From: JAAETI01 sp964195945
GTDB taxonomy: Bacteria; Actinomycetota; Acidimicrobiia; Spongiisociales; UBA5794
Length of the DNA: 64,000 bases
Assembly: GCA_964195945.1 (NCBI GenBank)
Contig: CAXMRC010000090.1
Span: forward strand, 1 to 64,000
Reading direction: 5' to 3'
In this document: in pieces, positions 26,558 to 34,670 of the stretch
Layout of the letters: each line of letters begins with the position of its first letter
Numbering within the stretch: position 1 is the first letter of the stretch
Translations under genes and position numbers: made by a program
The notes under the pieces: generated by a model
What the model saw: the letters and a program-made list of their open reading frames with translations, nothing else
Told to the model about the DNA's origin: nothing
Database searches by the model: none

Positions 26558-29290
26558 CTAGACCTCGGAAAGCACGTCGCGTCGCGACGGAAGCCAGGTG
26601 CCAACAACGGGGCGGACCTTGATCCGCGCATCAACTACGCTCAATCCACGTCCCGGCTCGGCAACCTTGACAGGATTCAGATCCATCTCGACGATCTCCG
26701 GCAAATCCGCTACAAGCGCCGACACCCGCAACAGCGCATCTTCAACGGCAGGCACATCGCCTGCTGCACCGCCGCGATACCCCGCGAGAAGCTGCGATGA
26801 CTTGACCTCAGAAATCATCTCTGCCGCGTCGATATCCGTGAGCGGATGGATACGGAATGCAACGTCACCGATCAGCTCGACAAATACGCCACCCAATCCG
26901 AACACAATCAGCGGCCCGAAGTTGGGGTCTTCAGTCATCCCGATCAGAACCTCGTGGCCGCCTTCGACGTACTGCTGGATGAGTGCACCTTCTGGATCGG
27001 CCACGGCCGAGGTCACCGCATCATACGCATCTCGCACAGCCGCTTCGCCCTCGACATTGAGGACAACTCCACCAACGTCCGACTTGTGCAACGCCGCTTC
27101 AGAGATGACTTTCAGAACGACGGGACCCGACATAGCAGCGGCCTTGGCCACGGCATCGTCGGCCGATTCGGCGACTGCCGACTGGGGCATGGCAAGACCG
27201 TAGGCACCCAGCACCGTCGCGACCTCGTCAGGATCCAACCACCCGGTGCTATCCCGATCGAGTGCCGCCTCGACGGCGGCACGGGCAACTGCCGCGTCGA
27301 CACCGTCGAGCTCCACAATCGCTCCCTCGTCTTTCTGCCGCCATTTCTGGTACTCAACCGCCCGAGACAGAGCAAACGCCGCCTGCTCAGGAAAGGGGAA
27401 GGTCGGGATCCGCTTGTCGCCGCTGCTAAACAGACGCGGGGCTCCCCCAGAGCTCATGTAGACCGTCAGGAACGTCTTCTCTCCGTGATGCTCAAATGCA
27501 GCATCCCGGATGGTCATAGCCATCTCCTCCGCTCCCTCAGGAGCCGCAGGTATATAGATCGTCATCAGAGCATCTATCTCGTCGGAGGTGAGCAAGGTAT
27601 CGATACACGCGGCGTACTCGGCAGGGCCTGCGGATGCGATCATGTCGACCGGGTTTGTAACGGAGGCGTCGGCGGCGAGAAACTCCTGCAGCTTGCCTTT
27701 CAGCTCGTCGCTGAATTCGACCACCTCGAGCCCGTTCGCCTCGAGAGCATCCACGGCAAGGATGCCGGGACCGCCTGCGTTGCTGAGGATCCCGACTCGA
27801 CTCCCCTGCGGCAGCGGCTGATTGGCAACAAGCGACGTCACGTCGAAGAGTTGGGTGAGCGTGTCGGTTCGGATCACGCCTGCCTGCTTGAACAACGTGT
27901 CAACGGCAGAGTCGACGCTCGCCAGCGAACCGGTATGGCTCGATGCGGCACGGGCCCCGGCTGCAGTGCGGCCTGATTTGACCGCAACGATTGGCTTTTT
28001 CTTGGTGATTCGCCTGGCGGCTCGGGCAAACCGGCGAGGATTACCGAACGACTCCATATAGAGCAAGATCACGTCGGTTCCTGGATCGGACTCCCAGTAC
28101 AGAAGAAGATCGTCACCGGAAATGTCAGCCTGATTGCCAATCGAGATGAATGTGGAAATGCCAATGTTGAGCTGTGTGGCGTAGTCCAAGATCGCTATGC
28201 CAAGGGCTCCACTCTGGCTCGACATGGCCACGTTACCCGCCGGCGGCGACAAGGGGCCGAATTGGCCGTTCATGCTGATAGCAGAGTCCATGTTTATGAG
28301 ACCCATGCAATTGGGCCCGACCATGCGCATGCCCGCATCACGGACGGTCTGCATCAGCTCGTCTTCGAGTTGCCCGCCGGCCGCGCCGGTTTCGGAGAAC
28401 CCGGCGCTGATCACAACGAGGCCGCGGACCCCCTTGGCGACGCACTCTTGAACAACCGCGTTGACGAATCGGGATGGGACAACGATGAACGCGAGGTCCA
28501 CACGGCCCGGAACATCCAGGATCGATTTGTAGGCCTTGACGGAGCGGACCACGTCGGCCTTCGGGTTCACGGGAAATACAGGTCCTGTGAAGTCGCCGTT
28601 TATGAGATTGGTGAACAGCCGACCGCCAATGGAGTGAGCGTCACGGCTGGCGCCGATGACTGCAACGGCACTCGGATAGAACACTGGCATCAGAGACGCG
28701 GCGATGGCACGTTGCTCATCGATCTCGTCGGAGGTTCCCAGGACTGCGGTCTCCGTTGTCGGAAACTCCACCTGGTAAAGACCATCATTCGACTCGCGCC
28801 GCATCGGGTAACCCGCGTTGCGGAACACCCTGATCATGACGTGGTTGTCGGCGAGCACAGACGCACGAAACGCACGAATCCCGACCTGATCGGCATAGGC
28901 GGTGAGATATCGGACGAGACGGGTGGCAATTCCCTTGCCCTGCTCAGCATCGACCACCGCAAATGCGACGTCGGCGATCTCCGAATTGTCGGCATCTCGC
29001 CAGTATCGGCCCACCCCAATGATCTTGTCGGCGCGGACTGCGACGAGAGCCATGCGGTCGACATAGTCGAGATGGGTGAATGTATCGAGTTCCGCAGGCT
29101 CAAGACGATCCTTCGCTTGAAAGAATCGGTGGTACACAGATTGCCGCGACATGCGAGAAATCATGTCTTGGAGTCCGTCGGCGTCATCTGGCAAGATCGG
29201 ACGGATGCGGACGGTAGTCCCGTCGCGGAGGGCAACGTTTAGTTCCCAGTCACTCGGGTAACCGGCAGGCAGGGACGGATCGACGGTCAT
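26558..29290 (-). CDS. GNAT acetyltransferase fused to ADP-forming acyl-CoA synthetase
   Basis: 910 residues from ATG 29290, with AAGGAG six bases upstream. Residues ~20-175 are a GNAT domain (VRIRPILPDDADGL, ADVAFAVVDAEQGKGIATRLVRYL). Residues ~205 onward are a CoA-binding domain (VAVIGASRDAHSIGGRLF), two ligase-CoA domains and a C-terminal ATP-grasp (VLKVISEAALHKSDVGGV, PLIVFGLGGVFVEL). The architecture is that of protein lysine acetyltransferases of the Pat/PatA type, here with GNAT first. The phospho-histidine position of ADP-forming acyl-CoA synthetases is kept as His452 in SSHTGSLA. It probably acetylates acyl-CoA synthetases, but CoA-ligase activity is possible. Confidence 0.92.
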   Translation of the reverse strand: MTVDPSLPAGYPSDWELNVALRDGTTVRIRPILPDDADGLQDMISRMSRQSVYHRFFQAKDRLEPAELDTFTHLDYVDRMALVAVRADKIIGVGRYWRDADNSEIADVAFAVVDAEQGKGIATRLVRYLTAYADQVGIRAFRASVLADNHVMIRVFRNAGYPMRRESNDGLYQVEFPTTETAVLGTSDEIDEQRAIAASLMPVFYPSAVAVIGASRDAHSIGGRLFTNLINGDFTGPVFPVNPKADVVRSVKAYKSILDVPGRVDLAFIVVPSRFVNAVVQECVAKGVRGLVVISAGFSETGAAGGQLEDELMQTVRDAGMRMVGPNCMGLINMDSAISMNGQFGPLSPPAGNVAMSSQSGALGIAILDYATQLNIGISTFISIGNQADISGDDLLLYWESDPGTDVILLYMESFGNPRRFARAARRITKKKPIVAVKSGRTAAGARAASSHTGSLASVDSAVDTLFKQAGVIRTDTLTQLFDVTSLVANQPLPQGSRVGILSNAGGPGILAVDALEANGLEVVEFSDELKGKLQEFLAADASVTNPVDMIASAGPAEYAACIDTLLTSDEIDALMTIYIPAAPEGAEEMAMTIRDAAFEHHGEKTFLTVYMSSGGAPRLFSSGDKRIPTFPFPEQAAFALSRAVEYQKWRQKDEGAIVELDGVDAAVARAAVEAALDRDSTGWLDPDEVATVLGAYGLAMPQSAVAESADDAVAKAAAMSGPVVLKVISEAALHKSDVGGVVLNVEGEAAVRDAYDAVTSAVADPEGALIQQYVEGGHEVLIGMTEDPNFGPLIVFGLGGVFVELIGDVAFRIHPLTDIDAAEMISEVKSSQLLAGYRGGAAGDVPAVEDALLRVSALVADLPEIVEMDLNPVKVAEPGRGLSVVDARIKVRPVVGTWLPSRRDVLSEV

Positions 29291-29391
29291 TATTGCTCCT
29301 TGAAGGCGCAGAGTTTGTAAGTTCGTTTTCGGGCGATCTGGAATGATTGTTCCACAGGGGCACAACCACAACGGCGGTGTACGCTGCGGCC

Positions 29392-30075
29392 ATGAGACGA
29401 GCAGCTCTGATCGCCCTTCTAATACTCGCGTCATGTGCAGCCGATAGCCAGACGACGAGCACCGAACCCCCGGCCCCCACCCTGACGACACTGGGCGATG
29501 CCGTTCCGGTGGATACCTCGACGAGTACAACAACGACACCCTCCGCGACAACGACCAGCACAACGACCACTACGACCACTCTGCCCCCGAACGCCGCTGC
29601 GGCCTTCGGGCTCACCCAGATCGTCTTCGGCGATAGCTCGTTTGTTGTGATCACCAATTGGGGCAACGATACGGGCAGCCTCAATGGCCACTGGCTTTGC
29701 CAGTCAGCGTCCTATATGGCGCTCCCCGACATTGCCCTCGGTCCCGGTGAGCAGATTCTTGTTGGGCTCGCGACATCACCACCCCCGGAGCTGGCGGGGA
29801 TGACGGCAATCATCGATCTCGGACCTGCCATTGGAGTTCTGTCCCCAGATTCCGGGGAAGTTGCGTTGTACGATGCCGCGGCGTTCGAAGACTCAACGCA
29901 CCTGGTTACATACGTAGCGTGGGGCGAAGCTGACCACTCCCGATTGAGTCTGGCGATCGAGGCTGGAGTCTGGGAAGCGGGGTCGGTGGAGGTCTTCGAC
30001 GATGCCCCTTCGATTTCATCTGGCGTATACCCGGCGACCAGCAACCTCAGCTGGTTTGCGGACATCGGCGGCTAA
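29392..30075 (+). CDS. Lipoprotein with Thr-rich linker and lamin-tail-like domain
   Basis: 227 residues from ATG 29392. Signal peptide with lipobox LILASC, then ~45 residues dominated by Thr, Ser and Pro. Residues ~75-225 look like a lamin-tail (LTD)-type beta-sandwich: FVVITNWGNDTGSLNGHWLC, DIALGPGEQILVGL, and SPDSGEVALYDAAAFEDSTHLVTYVAWG. LTD domains on bacterial lipoproteins are found on exported nucleases and surface proteins, but no catalytic domain is present here. Divergent from the acetyltransferase fusion gene. Confidence 0.75.
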   Translation: MRRAALIALLILASCAADSQTTSTEPPAPTLTTLGDAVPVDTSTSTTTTPSATTTSTTTTTTTLPPNAAAAFGLTQIVFGDSSFVVITNWGNDTGSLNGHWLCQSASYMALPDIALGPGEQILVGLATSPPPELAGMTAIIDLGPAIGVLSPDSGEVALYDAAAFEDSTHLVTYVAWGEADHSRLSLAIEAGVWEAGSVEVFDDAPSISSGVYPATSNLSWFADIGG

Positions 30076-30095
30076 TCCAGGTCCCCTATCAATCT

Positions 30096-30268
30096 TTAGG
30101 GTTTATTAGCACCACCCCGACTCCACCCTAAGCCGAGGGCTGCCACAGTGGCTCTTGCTACGCCACGCAGCAAAGCAAAAGAGAATCGCAAGGGTGGACG
30201 CCCCTCATCTGCCCATCGATCTTGCGAAGGTAAAAAGGACCTGCCATTAGCCCGGCAGGTCCTTTTTT
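30096..30268 (+). ncRNA. Candidate structured RNA ending in an intrinsic terminator
   Basis: Four consecutive stems lie in 173 bases. They are TTAGGGT (30096) with ACCCTAA (30125); GCTGC-CACA-GTGGC (30139-30152) with GCCACGCAGC (30162-30171) around a 9-base loop; TCGCAAG (30186) with CTTGCGA (30221); and the terminator 30232-30268. The density of long-range complementarity exceeds what a simple 3' untranslated region needs. It matches no riboswitch consensus that I could recognise. It may be a small RNA or the structured 3' end of the lipoprotein mRNA. Confidence 0.35.
30232..30268. terminator. Bidirectional intrinsic terminator
   Basis: A perfect 14-base stem AAAAAGGACCTGCC with an 8-base loop and its complement, flanked by A5 on one side and T6 on the other. 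It works in both directions: for transcripts from the lipoprotein side (plus) and for the kinase/regulator operon (minus), whose stop is 14 bases away. Confidence 0.95.
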
Positions 30269-30281
30269 CATGCTGGTCGAG

Positions 30282-31601
30282 TTATGCCCCGGAGCCGAAC
30301 GTCACTTCGATACGGGCCCCGCCCAAAGCAGATTCACCGAGCTTGAGCCCACCGCCGGTTCTCTGGGCAGCGCGGAGCACAATGTCCAAGCCGAGACCCG
30401 TCGAGCCTCCACCGCTTTCGCCTCGCTCTACAGCACCGTCATGTTCAAAGCCAGTGCCGCTGTCCTCGACGACAAGGATCACCTGATTGTCTCCATCTCC
30501 CGGGCGCGCCTCGATGCGATAACCGATCCCAGGGGCCGTATGTGAGAACACATTCCCGAGGAGCGTATCGACAAGCGCCCCTAGGTCTTGGCTGCTGATC
30601 GCCACCGGAAGACGACCACCCGACGTATGGACGTCTACAGGACGTTCCTGCTCGTCGGCAAGCACCTTCCAGAAGGTGGCTCGGTGCCGCACGACGGCAC
30701 CGAGATCCGCTTGCTCCGGACCGCGTTCGACCGAAGGACGCCGCGCCTCTTCGATCATTCGATCCACCGCTGTCTCCATCCGGTCAATGTCTTCTACAAG
30801 CAGCTTTGCGGCTTCCTTGTCCGTGAGAGTCTCCGCCTGAAGCCGAAGCGCAGTCAGCGGGGTACGCAATCTATGGGAGAGGTCGGCTATCGATTCGCGC
30901 TCCTTTGCAAGCAACAGTCGGAGCCGCTCTGCAAGGAAGTTGAACGCCACGCCGACATCGGCAATCTCGTCAGGCCCCGATGGGACAACTCTTCGATCGA
31001 GGTCCCCCGCGCCGAGAGCCAAGGCTGCCTCCGACAATTCGGCCACAGGTCGAACCACCGATCGCCCCAGCCGATCGGCAGCCACAACGGCAACGATCAC
31101 CAGAAAGACGCCGAGACCCGCAATCATCCCCCATGCAATCCACACCCCTTCGGTCAGGTCAGCTTCTGGCACAAACGCCCGCACCACTACATCAACAGAC
31201 TGATCGGGCACATCTGCAGACCGCAGCGGGACAAGAACCTCAGCACCGCCTTCGGTGAAGGCTGTAAACGCCCGTGCTTCCGAGAAGGCAACATCGATGT
31301 TGTCCCTGTTAAAGACCGGCGCCCCGGCAATCTCGCCATCCGCAAACAGAATGGTCACGGCATCAGCGCCTGACCCGAAAACTTCGATGACTGTCTGCGC
31401 GGCCAGCAGAGATACCTCGCCGCCGTCAGACGGATCGGTATTGACGACGAGAGCCGTTGCCATTGCTTGCGCCAGGGTCTCGGATCGGGACAATGCACGA
31501 TTCTGCGCCTGGTTTCTCAGCAAGAGTGCAAGCGGGATCATGAAGGCAATTACCACCAGCGTGCTGATGGCCAGAGAGAGGACGGCGACGCGCTGTCTCA
31601 T
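30282..31601 (-). CDS. Sensor histidine kinase (module 2)
   Basis: 439 residues, paralogue of the kinase at 1323-2630 with the same architecture: TM1 (LAISTLVVIAFMIPLALLL), extracytoplasmic sensor, TM2 (WGMIAGLGVFLVIVAVVAA), HAMP-like linker, H box DLSHRLRTPLTALRL, N box NVFSHTAPGIGY, G boxes EDSGTGFEH and GGGSTGLGLDI. The ATG overlaps the regulator stop (ATGA). Transcription ends at the terminator 30232-30268. The sensor domains of the two kinases differ more than the catalytic parts, suggesting different stimuli. Confidence 0.94.
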   Translation of the reverse strand: MRQRVAVLSLAISTLVVIAFMIPLALLLRNQAQNRALSRSETLAQAMATALVVNTDPSDGGEVSLLAAQTVIEVFGSGADAVTILFADGEIAGAPVFNRDNIDVAFSEARAFTAFTEGGAEVLVPLRSADVPDQSVDVVVRAFVPEADLTEGVWIAWGMIAGLGVFLVIVAVVAADRLGRSVVRPVAELSEAALALGAGDLDRRVVPSGPDEIADVGVAFNFLAERLRLLLAKERESIADLSHRLRTPLTALRLQAETLTDKEAAKLLVEDIDRMETAVDRMIEEARRPSVERGPEQADLGAVVRHRATFWKVLADEQERPVDVHTSGGRLPVAISSQDLGALVDTLLGNVFSHTAPGIGYRIEARPGDGDNQVILVVEDSGTGFEHDGAVERGESGGGSTGLGLDIVLRAAQRTGGGLKLGESALGGARIEVTFGSGA

Positions 31602-32281
31602 TCTTCTGGATTCACCAGCTTGACGCCCACACCGAAGACGGTTTGCAAGTACCGGCTCTCCGCCGCCGACTCACCCAGCTTCTTGCGTAGCCAGGATATG
31701 TGCACATCGACAGTCTTCTCACTGCCGCCATACGGTTGCCGCCACACCTCTGCCAACAGCTCTCGTTTTGAGACAACCTCCCCGGTTCGTTCTGCCAGGA
31801 ACCGCAAAACATCAAACTCTTTGGGGCTGAGATCTATCGGTGTTCCCTCGAGGCGGGCTTCGCGTGCCGCAACGTCGATCGCAAGATCTCCCACCATGAG
31901 CGGGCCGTCCCTGCCCTCCGTTCCCGATCTGCGGAGAACGGCTCGCACTCTGGCCTCCAACTGATCCACCGAGAACGGTTTGATCAGATAGTCATCGGCA
32001 CCGGCATCGAGCGTGCGGATGACGTCGCGGTCCTCACTGCGGGCGGTAGCCACAATGATTGGTACCGCGCTGACCGCTCTGATCATCTTGAGGAGTTCGG
32101 TCCCGTCGAGATCGGGCAGGCCCATATCGAGAATCACAAGCTCCGGTGATACGCGGACGACTGCCTGGAGTCCCTCCATCGCGGTAGCTGTCGACTCGAC
32201 GTCGTGGCCGCGATCTGCGAGAACTCTTGCCACAAGTTCACGAATTCGTTGTTCATCTTCGATAATCACTACAGATGCCAT
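31598..32281 (-). CDS. OmpR-family response regulator (module 2)
   Basis: 227 residues from ATG 32281, equal in length to the regulator of module 1 and sharing VESTATAM, LGLPD/MGLPD, MIRAVS, IVATAR, GADDY and the DNA-binding end VDVHISWLRKKLGES. Acidic pocket EDE, phospho-acceptor in VILDMGLPD, Lys in LIKPF. The near identity of the recognition region to module 1 explains why the two divergent promoters carry the same operator. A promoter at 32288-32315 would make the mRNA leaderless. Confidence 0.96.
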   Translation of the reverse strand: MASVVIIEDEQRIRELVARVLADRGHDVESTATAMEGLQAVVRVSPELVILDMGLPDLDGTELLKMIRAVSAVPIIVATARSEDRDVIRTLDAGADDYLIKPFSVDQLEARVRAVLRRSGTEGRDGPLMVGDLAIDVAAREARLEGTPIDLSPKEFDVLRFLAERTGEVVSKRELLAEVWRQPYGGSEKTVDVHISWLRKKLGESAAESRYLQTVFGVGVKLVNPEE

Positions 32282-32287
32282 GGGGCA

Positions 32288-32315
32288 ACTGTAGATCGAT
32301 CGTGACAAATCTCAA
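32288..32315 (-). promoter_or_regulatory. Predicted promoter of module 2 regulator, leaderless
   Basis: On the minus strand, -35 TTGAGA (32315-32310), a 16-base spacer and -10 TACAGT (32293-32288). The expected start of transcription falls on or within a base or two of ATG 32281. The -35 overlaps the first 11-mer of the operator 32311-32343, so the regulator would repress or modulate its own gene. Confidence 0.55.
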
Positions 32316-32343
32316 GACCGCCTTAGCAACTCCTTAATCTATT
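32311..32343 (+). promoter_or_regulatory. Predicted response-regulator operator and promoter of exported-protein gene 2
   Basis: Three 11-mers beginning CTCAA (32311), CTTAG (32322) and CTTAA (32333) form the core TTAGC-N5-CTTAA found also at 560-592 and 5681-5713. A -10 hexamer TATTCT at 32340-32345 follows directly, so the repeats occupy the -35 region. That is the layout of an activator-dependent promoter driving the gene at 32376. Confidence 0.65.
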
Positions 32344-32375
32344 CTTGGCAGGTACCAAAGGAGGAAGTGACCAAA

Positions 32376-33023
32376 ATGGGTTCAATGCGGCAGAGACTCC
32401 TTCTCGTCGCCGGATGGGCTGTAGCTGCCGTCTTGGCCAGTTTGGTCTCGACGGGCGCTGTGGTAGTGGCAGGAGGGCAGGTCACCGACCGGCCCCTCCG
32501 CCCTCTATCGGCGTCAGAAGTTGCTGCTCTGACCGAGGAATGCGGGTTAACTGAACGAGCGCCTTGCCTCCGGCAGCTCGACAACTCGGTGAGCCCGACG
32601 ACCACGGTCCTGGCGGCGCCGGATTTGAACTCAAGCCTGAACGGCGGCGAGGACGGAGTCTCTCCTACCACCGAAGTCGAGCCGCCGTCCGATGACCCTC
32701 TCGACCCTGCCGTTGCGGTCGATGAAAGCCTTCTTCCCCCCGAAGAAGAGAAAGTCATCCCAGATCCGCGCGCCGAGGTCGTAGACCTTATCGGCGGCCG
32801 GGTGAGCGTCTCGGGCGCTGAGGGCACTGTCAAAATCATCTGGGCGATCCCGAATCCCGGTTTTGCGTTACTTCCCCCAGCCGGTAGTGACACCTCCGCC
32901 GGCACTGTCACCGTATTGCTGTCCGACGGATCCCATCAATCGATCCTCAATGCATCGTGGTCCGACGATGAGGGACTCGTCGTCGAAACGACAGAGGGTG
33001 GTCTCGGCCTGGCCGAGAGCTAG
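32376..33023 (+). CDS. Exported protein with IGG/PGF C-terminal domain (complete)
   Basis: 215 residues from ATG 32376. GTG 32367 is in frame but only two bases from the AAAGGAGG ribosome-binding site, so the ATG is preferred. N-terminal membrane anchor or signal (LLLVAGWAVAAVLASLVSTGAVVV), a linker with Cys-x10-Cys (EECGLTERAPCLRQL), an acidic Pro/Glu region, then the domain DLIGGRVSVSG, IPNPGF, VTVLLSDGSHQSIL. The last domain aligns with the C-terminal part of the protein at 1-530. Divergent from module 2. Function unknown. Confidence 0.8.
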   Translation: MGSMRQRLLLVAGWAVAAVLASLVSTGAVVVAGGQVTDRPLRPLSASEVAALTEECGLTERAPCLRQLDNSVSPTTTVLAAPDLNSSLNGGEDGVSPTTEVEPPSDDPLDPAVAVDESLLPPEEEKVIPDPRAEVVDLIGGRVSVSGAEGTVKIIWAIPNPGFALLPPAGSDTSAGTVTVLLSDGSHQSILNASWSDDEGLVVETTEGGLGLAES

Positions 33024-33071
33024 TGGTGTGTCGCAACCGGTTCCTGTTTTGCCCCAATTCGCGGATCCGGG

Positions 33072-34670
33072 CTACGCGAGCGCAATGAGGTCGAGCATCG
33101 ACTCGTCAAAGAAACCAGTCTCGCCATCGGGCATGAGAATCATCCGGTCCGGCTCCAGCGACTCAACGAAGTCTGTGTCGTGGCTGACGAGCAGGAGCGT
33201 GCCCGTGAACTGGCGCAGCGCACCGAGGAGAGCTTCTTTGGCCTGCGGATCCAGGTTATTCGTCGGTTCATCCAGCAGAAGGACGTTGTTCCGCTGCACC
33301 ACAAGTTGGGCAAGCGCTAGTTTGGTCTTCTCGCCACCGGACAACGTACCTGCATCCTGATCGATCTTGTCAGCGAGCAGAAAATGCCCCAGGATCGTTC
33401 GCAGATCCTTGTCTGGGATCTGGGAGACTTCTCTCATGTGATCGAGCACGGTCACACCATGCTTGATCTGCTCGTGCTCCTGTGCGTAATAGCCAAGGGT
33501 CGCTTTGTGCCCGATCTCGACCTCGCCCATATCGACCGTCTCGACACCGGCCAGGATGCGGAGCAACGTGGTCTTGCCAGCCCCGTTCAAGCCCATGATG
33601 ATCATTCTCTCGCCACGATCGATGTCTACATCGACATCGACGAAGACCACATTGTGATCGAAGGCTTTGGCTAGACCCGCCGCTTTCAGGGGAGTTCGCC
33701 CGGATGGTTCCGGTTGCGGAAAGCGAACAGCAATCTTCTTCGCCCTGCCACCGACTTCCACCCGTTGCACCTTCAGTTTGTCGACGCGCGTCTCCCAGGA
33801 GCGAGCCCGCTTCGCCATCTTCTCGGTAGATCCCTTGAAGCGACGGATGCCCTCCTCAAGCTTGGCGATCTTCTCGTCCTGATGCTTACGTTCCCGACGC
33901 CGCTGATCACGGCGACGGTCACGTTCCTCGATGTAGAAGCTGTAGTTGCCCCGATACGGTTCAAGATGGTGATCATCGAGGGCCAGTACTGAAGTGATGG
34001 ACTTGTCAAGCAATGGCAGGTCGTGGCTCACGACGAGAAGACCGCCTGAATACTCGTCGAGGAACTCCATCAGCCATGCCTTGGCATCGAGATCAAGGTG
34101 GTTCGTCGGCTCGTCCAGTATCAGAACATCGGTTTCGGCGAAGAGAACACGGGCCAATTCGACCCTACGTCGTTGCCCACCGGACATCGTGGCCACGAGT
34201 TGAAACAGGTCATCGCCCTGAATGCCAACAGAAGCGGCGAACCTCTTCGCCTCCGCCTTCGCCACGTAACCACCACGAGCCGTGAATTCATCATCGAGAC
34301 GGCTGAATCGGGCAATCAGCCGATCCCGCTCTTCGCCATCGGCCACCTCCATCTGGGTTCTGACCTTCTCCATGCGTCGTTCCAGATTGCCGATGTCTCG
34401 AGCAGTGAGGACGCGCTCCAAGGCATTGACCTTGTCGTCTACGAGCTCTCTGAGCGCGGCCTCCTGCGAGAGGTATCCGACCACGCCACTTCTCCGAATG
34501 GCGCCGTCTGCCTGTTCCAATTCCCCGGCGAGGGTCCGCAGTAGAGTCGTCTTGCCCGCACCGTTGGGACCGACCAATCCGATCTTGTCACCGGCATGGA
34601 TCGAGAACGACGCTTCACTGATGAGCGGGCGCGCTCCAGCCTCAATTGCCAGATCTCTTACGATGATCAC
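33072..34670 (-). CDS. ABC-F family ATPase
   Basis: 532 residues with two ABC domains in one chain and no membrane segments. First domain: GPNGAGKTTLLRTL, MSGGQRRRVELARVL, DVLILDEPTNHLDLDA. Second: GLNGAGKTTLLRIL, LSGGEKTKLALAQLV, LLLDEPTNNLDPQA. A charged linker of ~80 residues between them (IEERDRRRDQRRRERKHQDE) is the ribosome-contact region of ABC-F proteins, which act on translation rather than transport. Start overlaps the LLM oxidoreductase stop (ATGA). Not assignable to a named subgroup such as EttA. Confidence 0.9.
   Translation of the reverse strand: MIIVRDLAIEAGARPLISEASFSIHAGDKIGLVGPNGAGKTTLLRTLAGELEQADGAIRRSGVVGYLSQEAALRELVDDKVNALERVLTARDIGNLERRMEKVRTQMEVADGEERDRLIARFSRLDDEFTARGGYVAKAEAKRFAASVGIQGDDLFQLVATMSGGQRRRVELARVLFAETDVLILDEPTNHLDLDAKAWLMEFLDEYSGGLLVVSHDLPLLDKSITSVLALDDHHLEPYRGNYSFYIEERDRRRDQRRRERKHQDEKIAKLEEGIRRFKGSTEKMAKRARSWETRVDKLKVQRVEVGGRAKKIAVRFPQPEPSGRTPLKAAGLAKAFDHNVVFVDVDVDIDRGERMIIMGLNGAGKTTLLRILAGVETVDMGEVEIGHKATLGYYAQEHEQIKHGVTVLDHMREVSQIPDKDLRTILGHFLLADKIDQDAGTLSGGEKTKLALAQLVVQRNNVLLLDEPTNNLDPQAKEALLGALRQFTGTLLLVSHDTDFVESLEPDRMILMPDGETGFFDESMLDLIALA

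Noticed and set aside
26846..27976. A 376-residue open frame on the plus strand
   Set aside because: It lies entirely opposite the acyl-CoA synthetase fusion, has no homology or ribosome-binding site, and its composition is that of a mirrored GC-rich codon frame.
30096..30268. c-di-GMP or cobalamin riboswitch
   Set aside because: Fragments such as GGACGC and GCCACTG (minus strand) occur, but the conserved core order and spacing of the known classes are absent, and no suitable downstream gene follows.
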